From NCBI RefSeq assembly GCF_947495665.1, contig NZ_CANLZV010000006.1:62001-126000 (forward strand): 64,000 bases of DNA, given 5' to 3'. A program made the position numbers and the translations under genes. Of this stretch, positions 43,782-53,700 are shown piece by piece; within the stretch, counting starts at the first letter, position 1; each line of letters opens with the position of its first letter. Source of the stretch: an uncultured Sunxiuqinia sp. (GTDB taxonomy: Bacteria > Bacteroidota > Bacteroidia > Bacteroidales > Prolixibacteraceae). The notes under the pieces are model-generated. The model was not told the DNA's origin and did no database searches. It worked only from the letters and a program-made list of their open reading frames with translations.

Positions 43782-45200
43782 ATGCACATCCATTTTATAG
43801 CCATTGGCGGAAGCGCCATGCACAACCTGGCCATTGCCCTTCACAAAAAAGGATACCAAATTACCGGAAGCGATGATGAAATTTTTGAACCATCGCGCAG
43901 CCGGCTCGACAGCTACGGCTTGCTTCCTCAGCAACAAGGCTGGCAACCGGAGCTGATCACCGATCAAATTGACGCCATTATTCTGGGCATGCACGCCCAT
44001 CCCGATAATCCGGAGCTGAAAAGAGCGCAGGAACTCGGACTAAAAATCTATTCGTACCCCGAATACCTGTACGAACAAACCAAAGATAAAACCCGCGTGG
44101 TGATTGGCGGCTCGCATGGAAAAACAAGCATCACCTCCATGGTTATGCATGTGCTGAAAAGCAACCAGATTGATTTCGACTATATGGTTGGTGCCAAACT
44201 GGATGGTTTTGAAACCATGGTTTCGCTGAAAAAAGAAACCAAAATTGCCGTGTTTGAAGGCGACGAATACTTATCGTCCCCCATCGACCGCCGCCCCAAG
44301 TTTCATTTATACCATCCACACATTGCCTTGCTCAGTGGCATTGCCTGGGATCACATCAACGTGTTTCCGACCTTTGACAATTACGTGGAGCAGTTTCGCA
44401 TTTTCGCCAGCCAGGTCGAAGAAAATGGTTCGCTCATTTATTTTGAAGGCGACGAAAACCTGCAACAAATTGCCCGGCAAGTGCGGCAGGATGTAACTGC
44501 CATTGGCTACCGCGAACATAAATCGACTGTTGAAGATGGCGTGACCTACCTGAATTATGGCGACCGACGTATCCGCTTGCAGGTGTTTGGCGACCATAAC
44601 CTGCAAAACATTGCCGGCGCTAAACACATTTGCGATCAACTGGGGCTGACTGATGAGCAATTTTACCGGGCGATGACCTCGTTTAAAGGAGCAGCCCGCC
44701 GGCTTGAAACGCTTGCCGAAACCAACAACTGCACGGTATTTTACGACTTTGCCCATTCGCCCTCGAAGTTGAAAGCCACCACGGCAGCGGTAAAAAAACA
44801 GTTCAGCAACCGAAAACTGGTTGCCGTCATGGAATTACATACTTACAGCTCGCTCAAAAAAGAATTTCTGCCCCAATACCAGGGCTGCATGGACGAAGCC
44901 GATGAAGCCTATGTTTTCTTCAACCCCAAAACCATTGCGCACAAGCGGCTAGCTCCTATTTCGGAAGAAGAGGTGGCCAGTGCTTTTGCTTCCGAAGGCT
45001 TGCAGGTATTTACCGATCCGGAAGCCTTGTTCCAGCAATTACGCGAAAAAGACTGGGAGCATCAAAATCTGCTGGTCATGACCTCCGGCAATTTCTCCGG
45101 ACAAGACCTGAAAGCATTTGCCATTGATGTGACGGGCAACCCGGTTCGGTTTCAACAACAGAATAACTGGCTGAAACATCCGGATGGCATGATAAGCTAA
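43782..45200 (+). CDS. mpl: UDP-MurNAc:L-Ala-gamma-D-Glu-meso-DAP ligase (Mpl)
   Basis: The 472-residue protein is a Mur ligase of the Mpl branch: HFIAIGGSAMHNLAIAL at the start, ATP loop GGSHGKTSITS, then FDYMVGAKLDGFE and FEGDEYLSSPID (Mur acidic motif), with MTSGNFSGQ near the end. It recycles murein tripeptide by joining it to UDP-MurNAc. The ATG at 43782 gives the family N-terminus; one six codons earlier (43764) is also possible. A near-consensus -7 box (TACTTTCG, 43740-43747) lies upstream. The M19 dipeptidase follows after 14 bp. Confidence 0.92.
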   Translation: MHIHFIAIGGSAMHNLAIALHKKGYQITGSDDEIFEPSRSRLDSYGLLPQQQGWQPELITDQIDAIILGMHAHPDNPELKRAQELGLKIYSYPEYLYEQTKDKTRVVIGGSHGKTSITSMVMHVLKSNQIDFDYMVGAKLDGFETMVSLKKETKIAVFEGDEYLSSPIDRRPKFHLYHPHIALLSGIAWDHINVFPTFDNYVEQFRIFASQVEENGSLIYFEGDENLQQIARQVRQDVTAIGYREHKSTVEDGVTYLNYGDRRIRLQVFGDHNLQNIAGAKHICDQLGLTDEQFYRAMTSFKGAARRLETLAETNNCTVFYDFAHSPSKLKATTAAVKKQFSNRKLVAVMELHTYSSLKKEFLPQYQGCMDEADEAYVFFNPKTIAHKRLAPISEEEVASAFASEGLQVFTDPEALFQQLREKDWEHQNLLVMTSGNFSGQDLKAFAIDVTGNPVRFQQQNNWLKHPDGMIS

Positions 45201-45214
45201 AAAACAGGAATCCC

Positions 45215-46447
45215 ATGAAGCACCTTCTACTAGCCGCACTCTGCATCCTTCTTTGGTTGCCAGGAAAAGCAACAGAAAAAGACCAACGCCTGTGGAAAAA
45301 AGCCCTGCGCATTCACGAACGTGTGTTAACCATAGACACCCATTGCGACACGCCCATGGAAATGCTCAAGCCGGGCTTCAACCTGGGAGAACAACATGAA
45401 AGTCCGGAAAGCCGGGTAGATCTGCCCCGCATGAAAGCAGGCGGACTGGATGTTCTGTTTTTTGCCGTGTATACCGACCAAAGACCTCGGACGGCTGACA
45501 ATTACAGGCAAAGCTACCAGCTGGCCCACCAAATGCTGGATTCGATCCATGCTGCTGTCATCCGGCATGCCGACCAGGCCATGCTGGCCTCCACAGCCAG
45601 TCACGCGGGACAAATAGCCCAAACCGGCAAACGTGCCATCTTCATTGGTCTGGAGAATGGCTTTCCCTTGGCCCAAAAGCTCGACCGGGTGCAGGAATTT
45701 TACAGTCGTGGGGTTCGCTACATCACCCTGTGCCACTCGTTTCACAACGACATCTGCGACTCGTCCAGCGATGCTGCTGAGCCGGAGCACAACGGCGTTA
45801 GCGACTTCGGGCGCATGGTCATTCATGAAATGAACCGGCTGGGCATGATGGTCGATGTTTCTCACCTGTCGGATGCCTCTTTTTTTGATGTGATGAACAT
45901 GAGCCAGGCACCGGTAATCGCCTCACACAGCAGTGTTCGGGCTATTTGCAAACACGACCGAAACATGAGCGATGAGATGATCAAAAAGTTAGCGGAGGAA
46001 GGTGGCGTCATTCAAATCTGCCTGCTCGACGACTACGTGAAAGAGCCGGATACCACCACCCAACGCTACGCCATCCAAAGCCAGCTCATGCACACTTACC
46101 GCACCGAGTATCATGCCATGAACAAAGCGGAGAGGGCGACTCTAAACCAGGAATGGGTTGACATGCAGAAAAACTATCCCAAACAGCTGCCGACCGTTAG
46201 CGATTTGGTTGACCACATTGACCATGTGGTGAACCTGGTGGGTGCAGACTACGTGGGAATAGGCAGTGATTTTGACGGAGGAGGTGGCCTGGCCGACTGT
46301 GCCGATGTCAGTGAGTTTCCAAACATTACCTATGAATTGTTGAAACGCGGCTACTCCAAGCGGGACATTCAAAAGATTTGGGGAGGAAACCTGATCCGTG
46401 TTTTCAGGGAAGTGGAAAGAACAGCGGCAAAACTGTCGAAGAACTAA
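45215..46447 (+). CDS. Membrane dipeptidase (peptidase family M19)
   Basis: The 410-residue protein has a signal peptide (MKHLLLAALCILLWLPGKAT) and the M19 fold: DTHCDTPMEML (the H-x-D zinc pair), SDAAEPEHNGVSDFG, DVSHLSDASFFDV and IASHSSVRAICKHDRN (zinc histidines), and IGSDFDGGGG near the end. It hydrolyses dipeptides, including D-amino-acid ones, in the periplasm. Its place 14 bp after mpl suggests a shared role in peptidoglycan-peptide recycling. An insertion around KAERATLNQEWVDMQ is typical of the Bacteroidota form. Confidence 0.92.
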   Translation: MKHLLLAALCILLWLPGKATEKDQRLWKKALRIHERVLTIDTHCDTPMEMLKPGFNLGEQHESPESRVDLPRMKAGGLDVLFFAVYTDQRPRTADNYRQSYQLAHQMLDSIHAAVIRHADQAMLASTASHAGQIAQTGKRAIFIGLENGFPLAQKLDRVQEFYSRGVRYITLCHSFHNDICDSSSDAAEPEHNGVSDFGRMVIHEMNRLGMMVDVSHLSDASFFDVMNMSQAPVIASHSSVRAICKHDRNMSDEMIKKLAEEGGVIQICLLDDYVKEPDTTTQRYAIQSQLMHTYRTEYHAMNKAERATLNQEWVDMQKNYPKQLPTVSDLVDHIDHVVNLVGADYVGIGSDFDGGGGLADCADVSEFPNITYELLKRGYSKRDIQKIWGGNLIRVFREVERTAAKLSKN

Positions 46448-46580
46448 AAAAACAGGCACGCACTGGATTGACTCCTGATAAAACTGGCACGGAATACACT
46501 AAACCGCAGCCAAACAAGCTTTAACCGCAGCGAACAGCATCCTACCAGCGCGGAGCGCTAAAATCCGCGGCGAAATGGCA

Positions 46581-46741
46581 TTCGACCAGGTTGAATCGCA
46601 TTCCGCGCTGGTTTTTGGCATTCCGCCTTGGTTTTTTCCTGTCCCGCCCTCGTTTTTGGCATTCCGCTCCGGTTTTTCCTGTTCCGCCCTCGTATTTTGC
46701 ATTCCGCGCTGGTTTTTCGCGTTTCGCCCTGGTTGTATTCA
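46581..46741. repeat. 20-bp tandem repeat array, eight degenerate units
   Basis: Eight units of 20 bp (one of 21) in a head-to-tail row, on the model TTCCGCgCTGGTTTTTgGCA. Ends alternate between GGCA and CCTG, so pairs of units also form a 40-bp period in the middle. The first and last units are most decayed. Minus-strand reading frames through it change frame each unit and are not genes. Confidence 0.85.
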
Positions 46742-46833
46742 GGCTTTCCTTCCTTTTTTGCTCTCCAAAACGGTTTTGCCCATTTTTGAACAATTAAATT
46801 GGACACATTCGGCAAAGATCAAGCAGCTTTTTA

Positions 46834-46841
46834 TAGATTTG
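46834..46841 (+). promoter_or_regulatory. -7 box TAGATTTG of the LamG/winged-helix regulator gene
   Basis: A perfect TAnnTTTG. Transcription would start near 46847, less than 10 bases before the TTG start codon, so the message may be almost leaderless. Confidence 0.45.
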
Positions 46842-46854
46842 TAGGAATGACCAA

Positions 46855-49170
46855 TTGAATATTTTCTTGACACCTAAATATTATAAATACGATCTAATCT
46901 TTGCTGTACTGCTATGCCTGCTAAGTGGCTTTGCACAAGCCCAAACCGTGTGGTACCACGAAATGCCGGACAGTACACGAACAGCCATTCGACTGCAAGC
47001 ACACCTGCTGATTCAGTTCAATGAATTGAGCGATTCGGAGCTTAACACGCTGAAGCAAACGGCGCTTCCTCTGGCTTTTTTCGCCGAAGATTTGGAAAGC
47101 CCGGAACGTCAACGTAAACTAAACAGGTTAACGGGTCAACAAACCCATATTCCGGTGATCACCAACACAGAAAAAGAACCAATTTTCCAAGCAAGCAAAC
47201 CCTTGGTGCTGATAAAACCGCAGGAATTTGACCGGGTCAGGCTCGACCAGCAGGTGAACGACAGCTTATTCAGCCATTCCTTGTTCAGCCTCAGCGAGCT
47301 GCTTTTGGTAGAACCGGGCAACACCGCAAACAAGGCCGAGCGGCTGATGGCGCTTTGGAGCCAATCCGGAAAGCTCCCCAATTTCATCCTCCCCGACTAC
47401 AACAACCTTACAGCCTCTGCCCAATGGGTGCAGTCGCTCAATGCCACCGGACAATTTGTGGGCATGGTTTCCTCCAATGGCAAACTGCTTGAAAAAGTTT
47501 CCTGGAAAGCCTATCCCAACCGTCAAAGCAATGGCTATTTCTGTTTCCCGCTGATGCCGGGCAGCCTGGAACCATTTATTCCACACAAGGCTGGCTACCG
47601 CTTTTCACCCGACATCATGTACGATTCGCCTGCCAACAGAGGCTACCTGAAAGAATTTAAAGCTGTTAACCTGAGCCCCGACTTTGAGTTGACTGACCAT
47701 TTTGTGTTCGATAAGAAACCGCTCAACTTACTGCGTAACAATGAGCAGGAAATCATCAACAACGAAGTTGAATTCATCACTGACAGCAAAAGAGGAAACT
47801 GTGCCTGGTTTCCGGGCAGGGCTTACCTGGATGGCGGCATCCAGAGCAAAGAAAGCCTCCACCCCAATTTCAGCATAACAGCCTGGATTAAACCCACCCA
47901 GCTAAATGCCAACAACAGCATTCTGGGTAAAGGGCGTGATTTTGTGCTGAAGCTTCACAACGGGAAGCTCACCTACACCATGCAAGGAATTAAGGATTAC
48001 ATTTCCACTTCGTCGGAGGTGCCTACCAACGAATGGACCTTTATCTCAGTGGTCCACTCGGCCTATGAAAACCAGATTCGTTTTTACCTCAATGGCGAAC
48101 TCACCGACCAGGTCGGCTTGATCACCCCGTACACCGAATCGGACTATACCTTACTGATTGGGAGCAATTTGTGGGAAGAGTTTTTTGTCGGCTACATGGA
48201 CGAGATCAAAATCTGGAGCCGCGAGCTGAATGAAGATGAAATTCGCCAGCAGTACCAACAGTCCGTCAACCTGGATGAACAACGAGCCGGATTCTGGGCC
48301 TGGCTGGTCATTCCACTTTTGGTGCTGATTCCTGGCCTCCTGGCTTTCCGAAAAAGAAAACCAAAGCCAGCACCGGCAGTGACGAAAAAAGAAGAAAAGA
48401 ACAACAAGCCAGCCCTTAACCACGAACAAATCTACTGTTTGGGCGGGCTTAAAGTCATCAATCCTGAAGGGGTGGATGTTAGCCAAAAGTTTTCACCTAA
48501 AATCAAACAGTTGTTTGTGCTGGTGCTTCTGAATAGCGTAAACGGCCACCGTGGAATCTCAACCAGCGAACTGTCCGGAATTTTATGGCCCGGCATGAGC
48601 ACACAAAAAGCCAAAAACACAAGGGGCACAAACATACAAAACCTGAAAGCGGCCTTGGCCTCCTGTCCGGGTATCAACCTGGTATTTAAAGACCGGCTTT
48701 GGCAAATTGAACTCAGCGACTCCTGCTACTCCGAATACTGCGATATTCTTAGCAAGCTTAGCTTGGTGGAGAGCCAGCCAGATGGTCCGAATGCCAAGGA
48801 AGCGCTCCCCGAACTGCTGGACATCCTGAGCCGCGGCACCCTTTTACCCGACATGTCCGAATCCTGGCTCGATCCGTACATCAGTAAAATGAGTGACCGG
48901 ATCATTGAAATGGGCCTTAGCCTGTTCGAATCGCTTGATGAAAAGCAAGATTCGGCATCCCTCTACGCCTTGGCAGAAGTTGTTAGCCTGAATGACCCGC
49001 TAAACGAACCGGCCCTGCGCAAAAAATTGCAACTTTTAACCAACCAGGGGAAACTCAGCCTGGCGCATTCGGTCTACGACCACTTCATCAAAGTGTACCA
49101 GGAAATGTACCAGGAGAACTATCCGGTCAACTTCAAAAGCCTCACTGTTGAAAATAGCAACACCGAATAA
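46855..49170 (+). CDS. Membrane-spanning one-component regulator (LamG sensor, winged-helix/BTAD output)
   Basis: The 771-residue protein starts at a TTG (no ATG is possible, as the nearby ATG frame stops at once), with a signal peptide ending near AQAQ. The external part has a LamG/concanavalin-like domain (about residues 300-465: FSITAWIKPTQLNAN, EWTFISVVHS, FVGYMDEIKIWSREL). A membrane helix lies at about 478-497. The inside part starts with an OmpR/SARP-type winged helix (about 525-620: GGLKVINPEGVDVS, FSPKIKQLFVLVLL) and a helical BTAD-like end. It should bind a sugar or glycan outside and regulate transcription inside, with no phospho-relay. The oxidoreductase/DUF1080 pair downstream is the likely target. 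Confidence 0.82.
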   Translation: MNIFLTPKYYKYDLIFAVLLCLLSGFAQAQTVWYHEMPDSTRTAIRLQAHLLIQFNELSDSELNTLKQTALPLAFFAEDLESPERQRKLNRLTGQQTHIPVITNTEKEPIFQASKPLVLIKPQEFDRVRLDQQVNDSLFSHSLFSLSELLLVEPGNTANKAERLMALWSQSGKLPNFILPDYNNLTASAQWVQSLNATGQFVGMVSSNGKLLEKVSWKAYPNRQSNGYFCFPLMPGSLEPFIPHKAGYRFSPDIMYDSPANRGYLKEFKAVNLSPDFELTDHFVFDKKPLNLLRNNEQEIINNEVEFITDSKRGNCAWFPGRAYLDGGIQSKESLHPNFSITAWIKPTQLNANNSILGKGRDFVLKLHNGKLTYTMQGIKDYISTSSEVPTNEWTFISVVHSAYENQIRFYLNGELTDQVGLITPYTESDYTLLIGSNLWEEFFVGYMDEIKIWSRELNEDEIRQQYQQSVNLDEQRAGFWAWLVIPLLVLIPGLLAFRKRKPKPAPAVTKKEEKNNKPALNHEQIYCLGGLKVINPEGVDVSQKFSPKIKQLFVLVLLNSVNGHRGISTSELSGILWPGMSTQKAKNTRGTNIQNLKAALASCPGINLVFKDRLWQIELSDSCYSEYCDILSKLSLVESQPDGPNAKEALPELLDILSRGTLLPDMSESWLDPYISKMSDRIIEMGLSLFESLDEKQDSASLYALAEVVSLNDPLNEPALRKKLQLLTNQGKLSLAHSVYDHFIKVYQEMYQENYPVNFKSLTVENSNTE

Positions 49171-49341
49171 GTCGTTTTCCGGTCTTCCGGAGCAAAGCAA
49201 ACGGCCAGGCATATTGGCCAATTTTTCAGCAAAAACCGACTTGTCCGCCCCAAAAAACAGGAGCGCCAAGACCTGTCGTGTCCTTTCAAGAAGCTCCGGC
49301 TAAAAAATAAAAAAACGCCTGCTTCCCTTTTTTTATCGGGC

Positions 49342-49375
49342 ATTACCCCATTTGTTACCCCTGGCATTATACCCC
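49342..49375 (+). promoter_or_regulatory. Three TACCCC direct repeats, operator candidate
   Basis: TACCCC at 49344-49349, 49356-49361 and 49370-49375 (ATTACCCC, GTTACCCC, TATACCCC), spaced 12 and 14 bp, about 65-100 bp before the oxidoreductase gene. OmpR/SARP-type winged helices bind such direct repeats. Confidence 0.4.
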
Positions 49376-49439
49376 GGTGTCTTTCTTTGTGTGGTTCCAA
49401 TTCATGTAATATCGAATCACTACTAAATCCATTAATACA

Positions 49440-50708
49440 ATGAACAAGAAAATGAACAACCGCCGCGATTTCCTGAAAAAATCGTTGATCGCAGCCGCGG
49501 GCGTAACAATTATCCCAAGACACGTTATGGGTGGACCAGGCTTCCTGGCTCCCAGTGATCAATTGACCAAAGCCATTATTGGTGTGGGTGGAATGGGAAG
49601 AGGACACATCCCCTATGAAGGCACGCGTCTTCTGGCCGTTTGCGATGTAGACAAAAATCACCTCAAGCAAACCCTCGACATGGTAAAACCTGAAGTACAG
49701 GGTTACCACGACTTCCGGGAAGTGTTACAACGCCCTGACATTGACATTGTGCACATTGCAACACCTCCACACTGGCACGGTATCATGTCGGTGATGGCTG
49801 CTCAGGCCGGTAAGGATGTTTGGTGCGAAAAGCCCATGACCCGTACCATTGGAGAAGGAAAGCGCGTGGTGGAAGCCATCAACGCTACCGGAAAAATGTT
49901 CCGCTTAAATACCTGGTTCCGTTTCAAAGACAACTTCTACGGATTGGGCACACCGGTAAAACCAATCAAGAAAGCAGTGGAAAGCGGTGTATTGGGCTGG
50001 CCGTTGAAAGTAACCATCAGCGGAGTAACCGGTTTCAACTGGAAATTCTACTGGGTAGGAAAAACCAACCTGGCACCACAACCGGTTCCTCAGGAGTTGG
50101 ATTACGACATGTGGTTAGGACCTGCTCCGGAAAAACCCTACAACGCACACCGCGTACATCAAACATTCCGTGGATACTGGGATTACGATGGTGGTGGTCT
50201 GGGCGACATGGGACAACACTACATCGACCCGGTTCAATACTTCCTGGGTAAAGACAACACCAGCCCGGTAAAAGTTGAAGTGGATGCCCCACAACAACAC
50301 GACGATGCCATTGGTACCTGGCGGAAAATTACCTACACCTACGAAGATGGCTGCCAGATTATCCTGGACGGCGAAAACAAAGATAAAAATGCCGCTTACA
50401 TTGAAGGTCCCAACGGAAAAATCTTCAATGGATTTAAATCCGACATTCCAAATTTGAAAGCGCTGATCGACAGCATGCCAGATCCAGAACCTCAAATTAC
50501 CACGTTCAGCGAATCGGTACGCACCCGTCAAAAATTTGCACTAAACGAAGAAAACGGACACCGTTCAGCAACCATTGTTAATATGGGACTGATTGCCCTT
50601 CGCCTGGGAAGAACCCTGGAGTTCGATCCGGTAAACCAGGTTTTCATCAACGATGATGAAGCCAACCGACTGATCAACCAACCCATGCGTGGTGAATGGC
50701 AGATTTGA
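49440..50708 (+). CDS. TAT-exported Gfo/Idh/MocA oxidoreductase
   Basis: The 422-residue protein has a twin-arginine signal (NRRDFLKKSLIAAAG) and then the Gfo/Idh/MocA fold: KAIIGVGGMGRGH (NAD loop), the EKPM motif with the conserved Lys in DVWCEKPMTRT, and DMGQHYIDPVQYF with the catalytic His. Exported members with tightly bound NAD oxidise sugars; related proteins make 3-keto-glycosides. It is followed 69 bp later by a DUF1080 protein, the class tied to 3-keto-glycoside cleavage. Three TACCCC repeats lie in its upstream region. The substrate is not readable. Confidence 0.9.
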   Translation: MNKKMNNRRDFLKKSLIAAAGVTIIPRHVMGGPGFLAPSDQLTKAIIGVGGMGRGHIPYEGTRLLAVCDVDKNHLKQTLDMVKPEVQGYHDFREVLQRPDIDIVHIATPPHWHGIMSVMAAQAGKDVWCEKPMTRTIGEGKRVVEAINATGKMFRLNTWFRFKDNFYGLGTPVKPIKKAVESGVLGWPLKVTISGVTGFNWKFYWVGKTNLAPQPVPQELDYDMWLGPAPEKPYNAHRVHQTFRGYWDYDGGGLGDMGQHYIDPVQYFLGKDNTSPVKVEVDAPQQHDDAIGTWRKITYTYEDGCQIILDGENKDKNAAYIEGPNGKIFNGFKSDIPNLKALIDSMPDPEPQITTFSESVRTRQKFALNEENGHRSATIVNMGLIALRLGRTLEFDPVNQVFINDDEANRLINQPMRGEWQI

Positions 50709-50777
50709 AATCGGTAAACGAACAAAATCAACAGAAACACAAAATTACTTGGATTTAAAACGAAAATTTAAAACGGA

Positions 50778-53700
50778 ATGAACCACTTAAAAAATATACT
50801 TACAACCTTATTGATAAGCTTGATGCTTATCCCGGCTTTTGCGCAGGACAGGCGGACGCTGGAAACCAAGGTCGCTGATATTCTGGCGCGCTTTCCCGCC
50901 GAAAACAGCCAGGAAACGTCAAAGTTAACTCAACAAATCATTGCTTTAAATTCGGAAGGGATTGCCAGCTTTTGCGACATGATTATTCCTCCCGGAACCG
51001 GAAATGACACCCAGGCTCGCTACGCCATTACCAGTCTGGCCAAATTGCCGGTAAAAGCAGGTTCGGCCGAGAGCAAACTAATTGAGGAAAACCTGATCAA
51101 AGCCTTGGAAAAAGCCAATGACAACGAAGTAAAAGCTTTCTTCATGCGCCAGCTGGCTTACTGCGGACAAGAAGCAACGGTTGATGCCGTGAGCCAATAC
51201 CTGAATCATAAAACACTGGCTTCACCAGCTATTTCAACGCTTACCAGCATTGGTACAGACGAAGCGGCTGCCCTGATTCTTCAAGCAGCTCCAAACCAAA
51301 GTGGCGAGCAGCAAGTTGAATTCATCAAAGCACTGGGAGTGTTAAACTACCAACCCGCCGAGTCATTTTTGATCGGTCTGGCCGAATCAGCCAGCGGCGA
51401 GCCGCTAAAACAAACGTATGCTGCTCTGGCACGTATCGGAGGTGAAGCTTCTGCCAAAACCTTCAGCGCTGCAGCCAAAAAAGCATCGTTTGCCCCGGAT
51501 GAAACTGAAACCATGCTTTCGTACCTGCAATATGCCTGCAACCTAAGATTGAATGGGCATACCAAGTTAAGCAACAAGCTGGCTGCAACTGCGCTCAAAA
51601 AATTCAAAGAGCAGGATCAATTGCATTACCGCTCGGCTGCCTTAAAAACATTGCGCGCCAATCAAGGGGAGGCTGCCTTCAAACTGTTGGCTAAAGAATT
51701 CAAAAATGAGGACAAAGCCTACCGCATGGCTGTATTGACTTTTGCCAAGCAAGGAATCACCGAAGCTGAGGTTAACCAATGGGTGGCCTTATTCCCAAAA
51801 CAATCAGCTGAGCAACAAACGGAGCTGCTTTACGTTCTGGCACACCGTCCGGAAGCCAGCGTCCTGAACCAGGTTATTTTGCCATCATTGGCTTCAGACA
51901 ACCAAGCGGTTCGCCAGGAAGCAGCCTTAGCATTGGCTATCAACCAACAAGCAGAAGCCATCCCTACGCTATTGAGTCAGCTGAAACAAGCTACCGACAA
52001 AGCGGAATTGGCAGCTATTAAAAAAGCCTTGCTTACAGCAACGTCAGTGGACGACTGCAACCAACTGGCTGCTCAACTGAATGAGCAAAGTGCCGATGCG
52101 CAGGTTGTCCTGATCGAAGTACTGGCAGCTCGTCGTGCCCATAATTATTTCAACCAGGTTGAAGCGCTTTGCAAAAGTTCGGACAACCAGGTTAGCCAAG
52201 CCGCTTACCAAGCCTTGGCTCGGGTAGCTCAAGCCGAAAATACAAACAGCCTGTTAAGCCTGTTGCAACAAACCTCTTCGGCCAATGGTATCAACGCTGT
52301 ACAACAAGCACTGATTACCCTGTACAACTCGACAGATGCTCCTGCCGTTTCGCTTGTTTTGAATGAAATGAAAGCCGGGAAACAGACCGAAAAACTGGTT
52401 CCGGTTTTGCCTTTCCTGAATGACCAAAATGCACTGAACAGTGTAGTTTCTTTGCTGAAAGACGGCAATAGCAGCGAGCAAAAAGCAGCTTTCAAAGCAC
52501 TGACCAACTGGTCTGACGCTTCAGCTCTGCCAGCGCTTTTCAATGTATTCAGCGACAATTCAAAAGCAGCCTTCAAACAAGAAGCACTTGCTGCCTTTTT
52601 GAAATTAACCAGCCAGGCCAACATTCCGGCTGATCAAAAATTGTTGTGGTTGGATAAAGTAATGCCCAAGTGTACCACTGACGCCGAAAAACAACAAGTT
52701 ATCCGCGCAGCCGGAAATGTGAAAACATTCTTGTCGCTGGTTTTTGTTGCCAACTACCTCGATAACGAGGCCCTAAGCGGAGCTGCCGCAAGAGCTGCCA
52801 TGAAAATTGCGCTGCCAACACCAGGCGAACAAAACGGTTTAACCGGAACCTTTGTCCGTGAAACACTGACTAAGGTTAAAGCTAAAATTTCAGGGGCCGA
52901 CAGCCAGTACTTCAAAATTGACATTCAGGAGTATTTGGACAAGATGCCTCAAGAAACCGGCTATGTTTCTTTGTTCAACGGCAAAGATTTGAGCGGCTGG
53001 CAAGGATTGGTGAAAAACCCAATTGCAAGAGCCAAAATGTCGGAGAAAGAGCTGGCTGCTGCACAAGTTAAAGCCAACACCCGCATGCACGAAAACTGGT
53101 CGGTAAAAGACAACATGATTGTTTTTGACGGTAAAGGCGACAACCTGTGTACAGTTAAAAACTACGGCGATTTCGAAATGATCGTTGACTGGAGAATTAC
53201 CAAAGAGGGCGATTCCGGTATTTACCTGCGTGGCACCCCACAAGTTCAAATCTGGGATACTTCATTGGTAAAAGTTGGCGCTCAGGTAGGCTCAGGCGGA
53301 CTTTACAACAACACCAAGCACCGCAGCACCCCATTGGTCGTAGCCGACAACCCGGTTGGAGACTGGAATACTTTCCGCATTAAAATGGTAGGTGATAAAG
53401 TAACTGTTTACCTGAATGGTGTTCTGGTTGTAGACAATGTAACCATGGAGAACTACTGGGATCGCAGCTTACCTATTTTCAGCGAAGGTCCGATTGAACT
53501 GCAGGCCCACGGTAATGACCTGACTTTCCGCAACGTTTATGTTCGTGAGTTGAATGCTGAAACTCCGGGTATAACAGAAGCTGAAAAAGCCGAAGGTTTT
53601 GTATCGCTTTTCAACGGCAAAGACCTGAACAACTGGGTTGGCAATAAAACAGACTACCTGGCTGAAGATGGCCTGTTGGTTGTTCGTCCGGCAGAGGGTG

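Noticed and set aside
46581-46741. CRISPR array
   Set aside because: Units abut head to tail without spacers, are degenerate, and no cas gene is near.
46499-46815. Several overlapping minus-strand frames (60-85 residues) over the tandem repeats
   Set aside because: They are different frames of one 20-bp repeat (20 is not a multiple of 3) with poor, repetitive Lys/Arg/Gly composition and no start or ribosome site.
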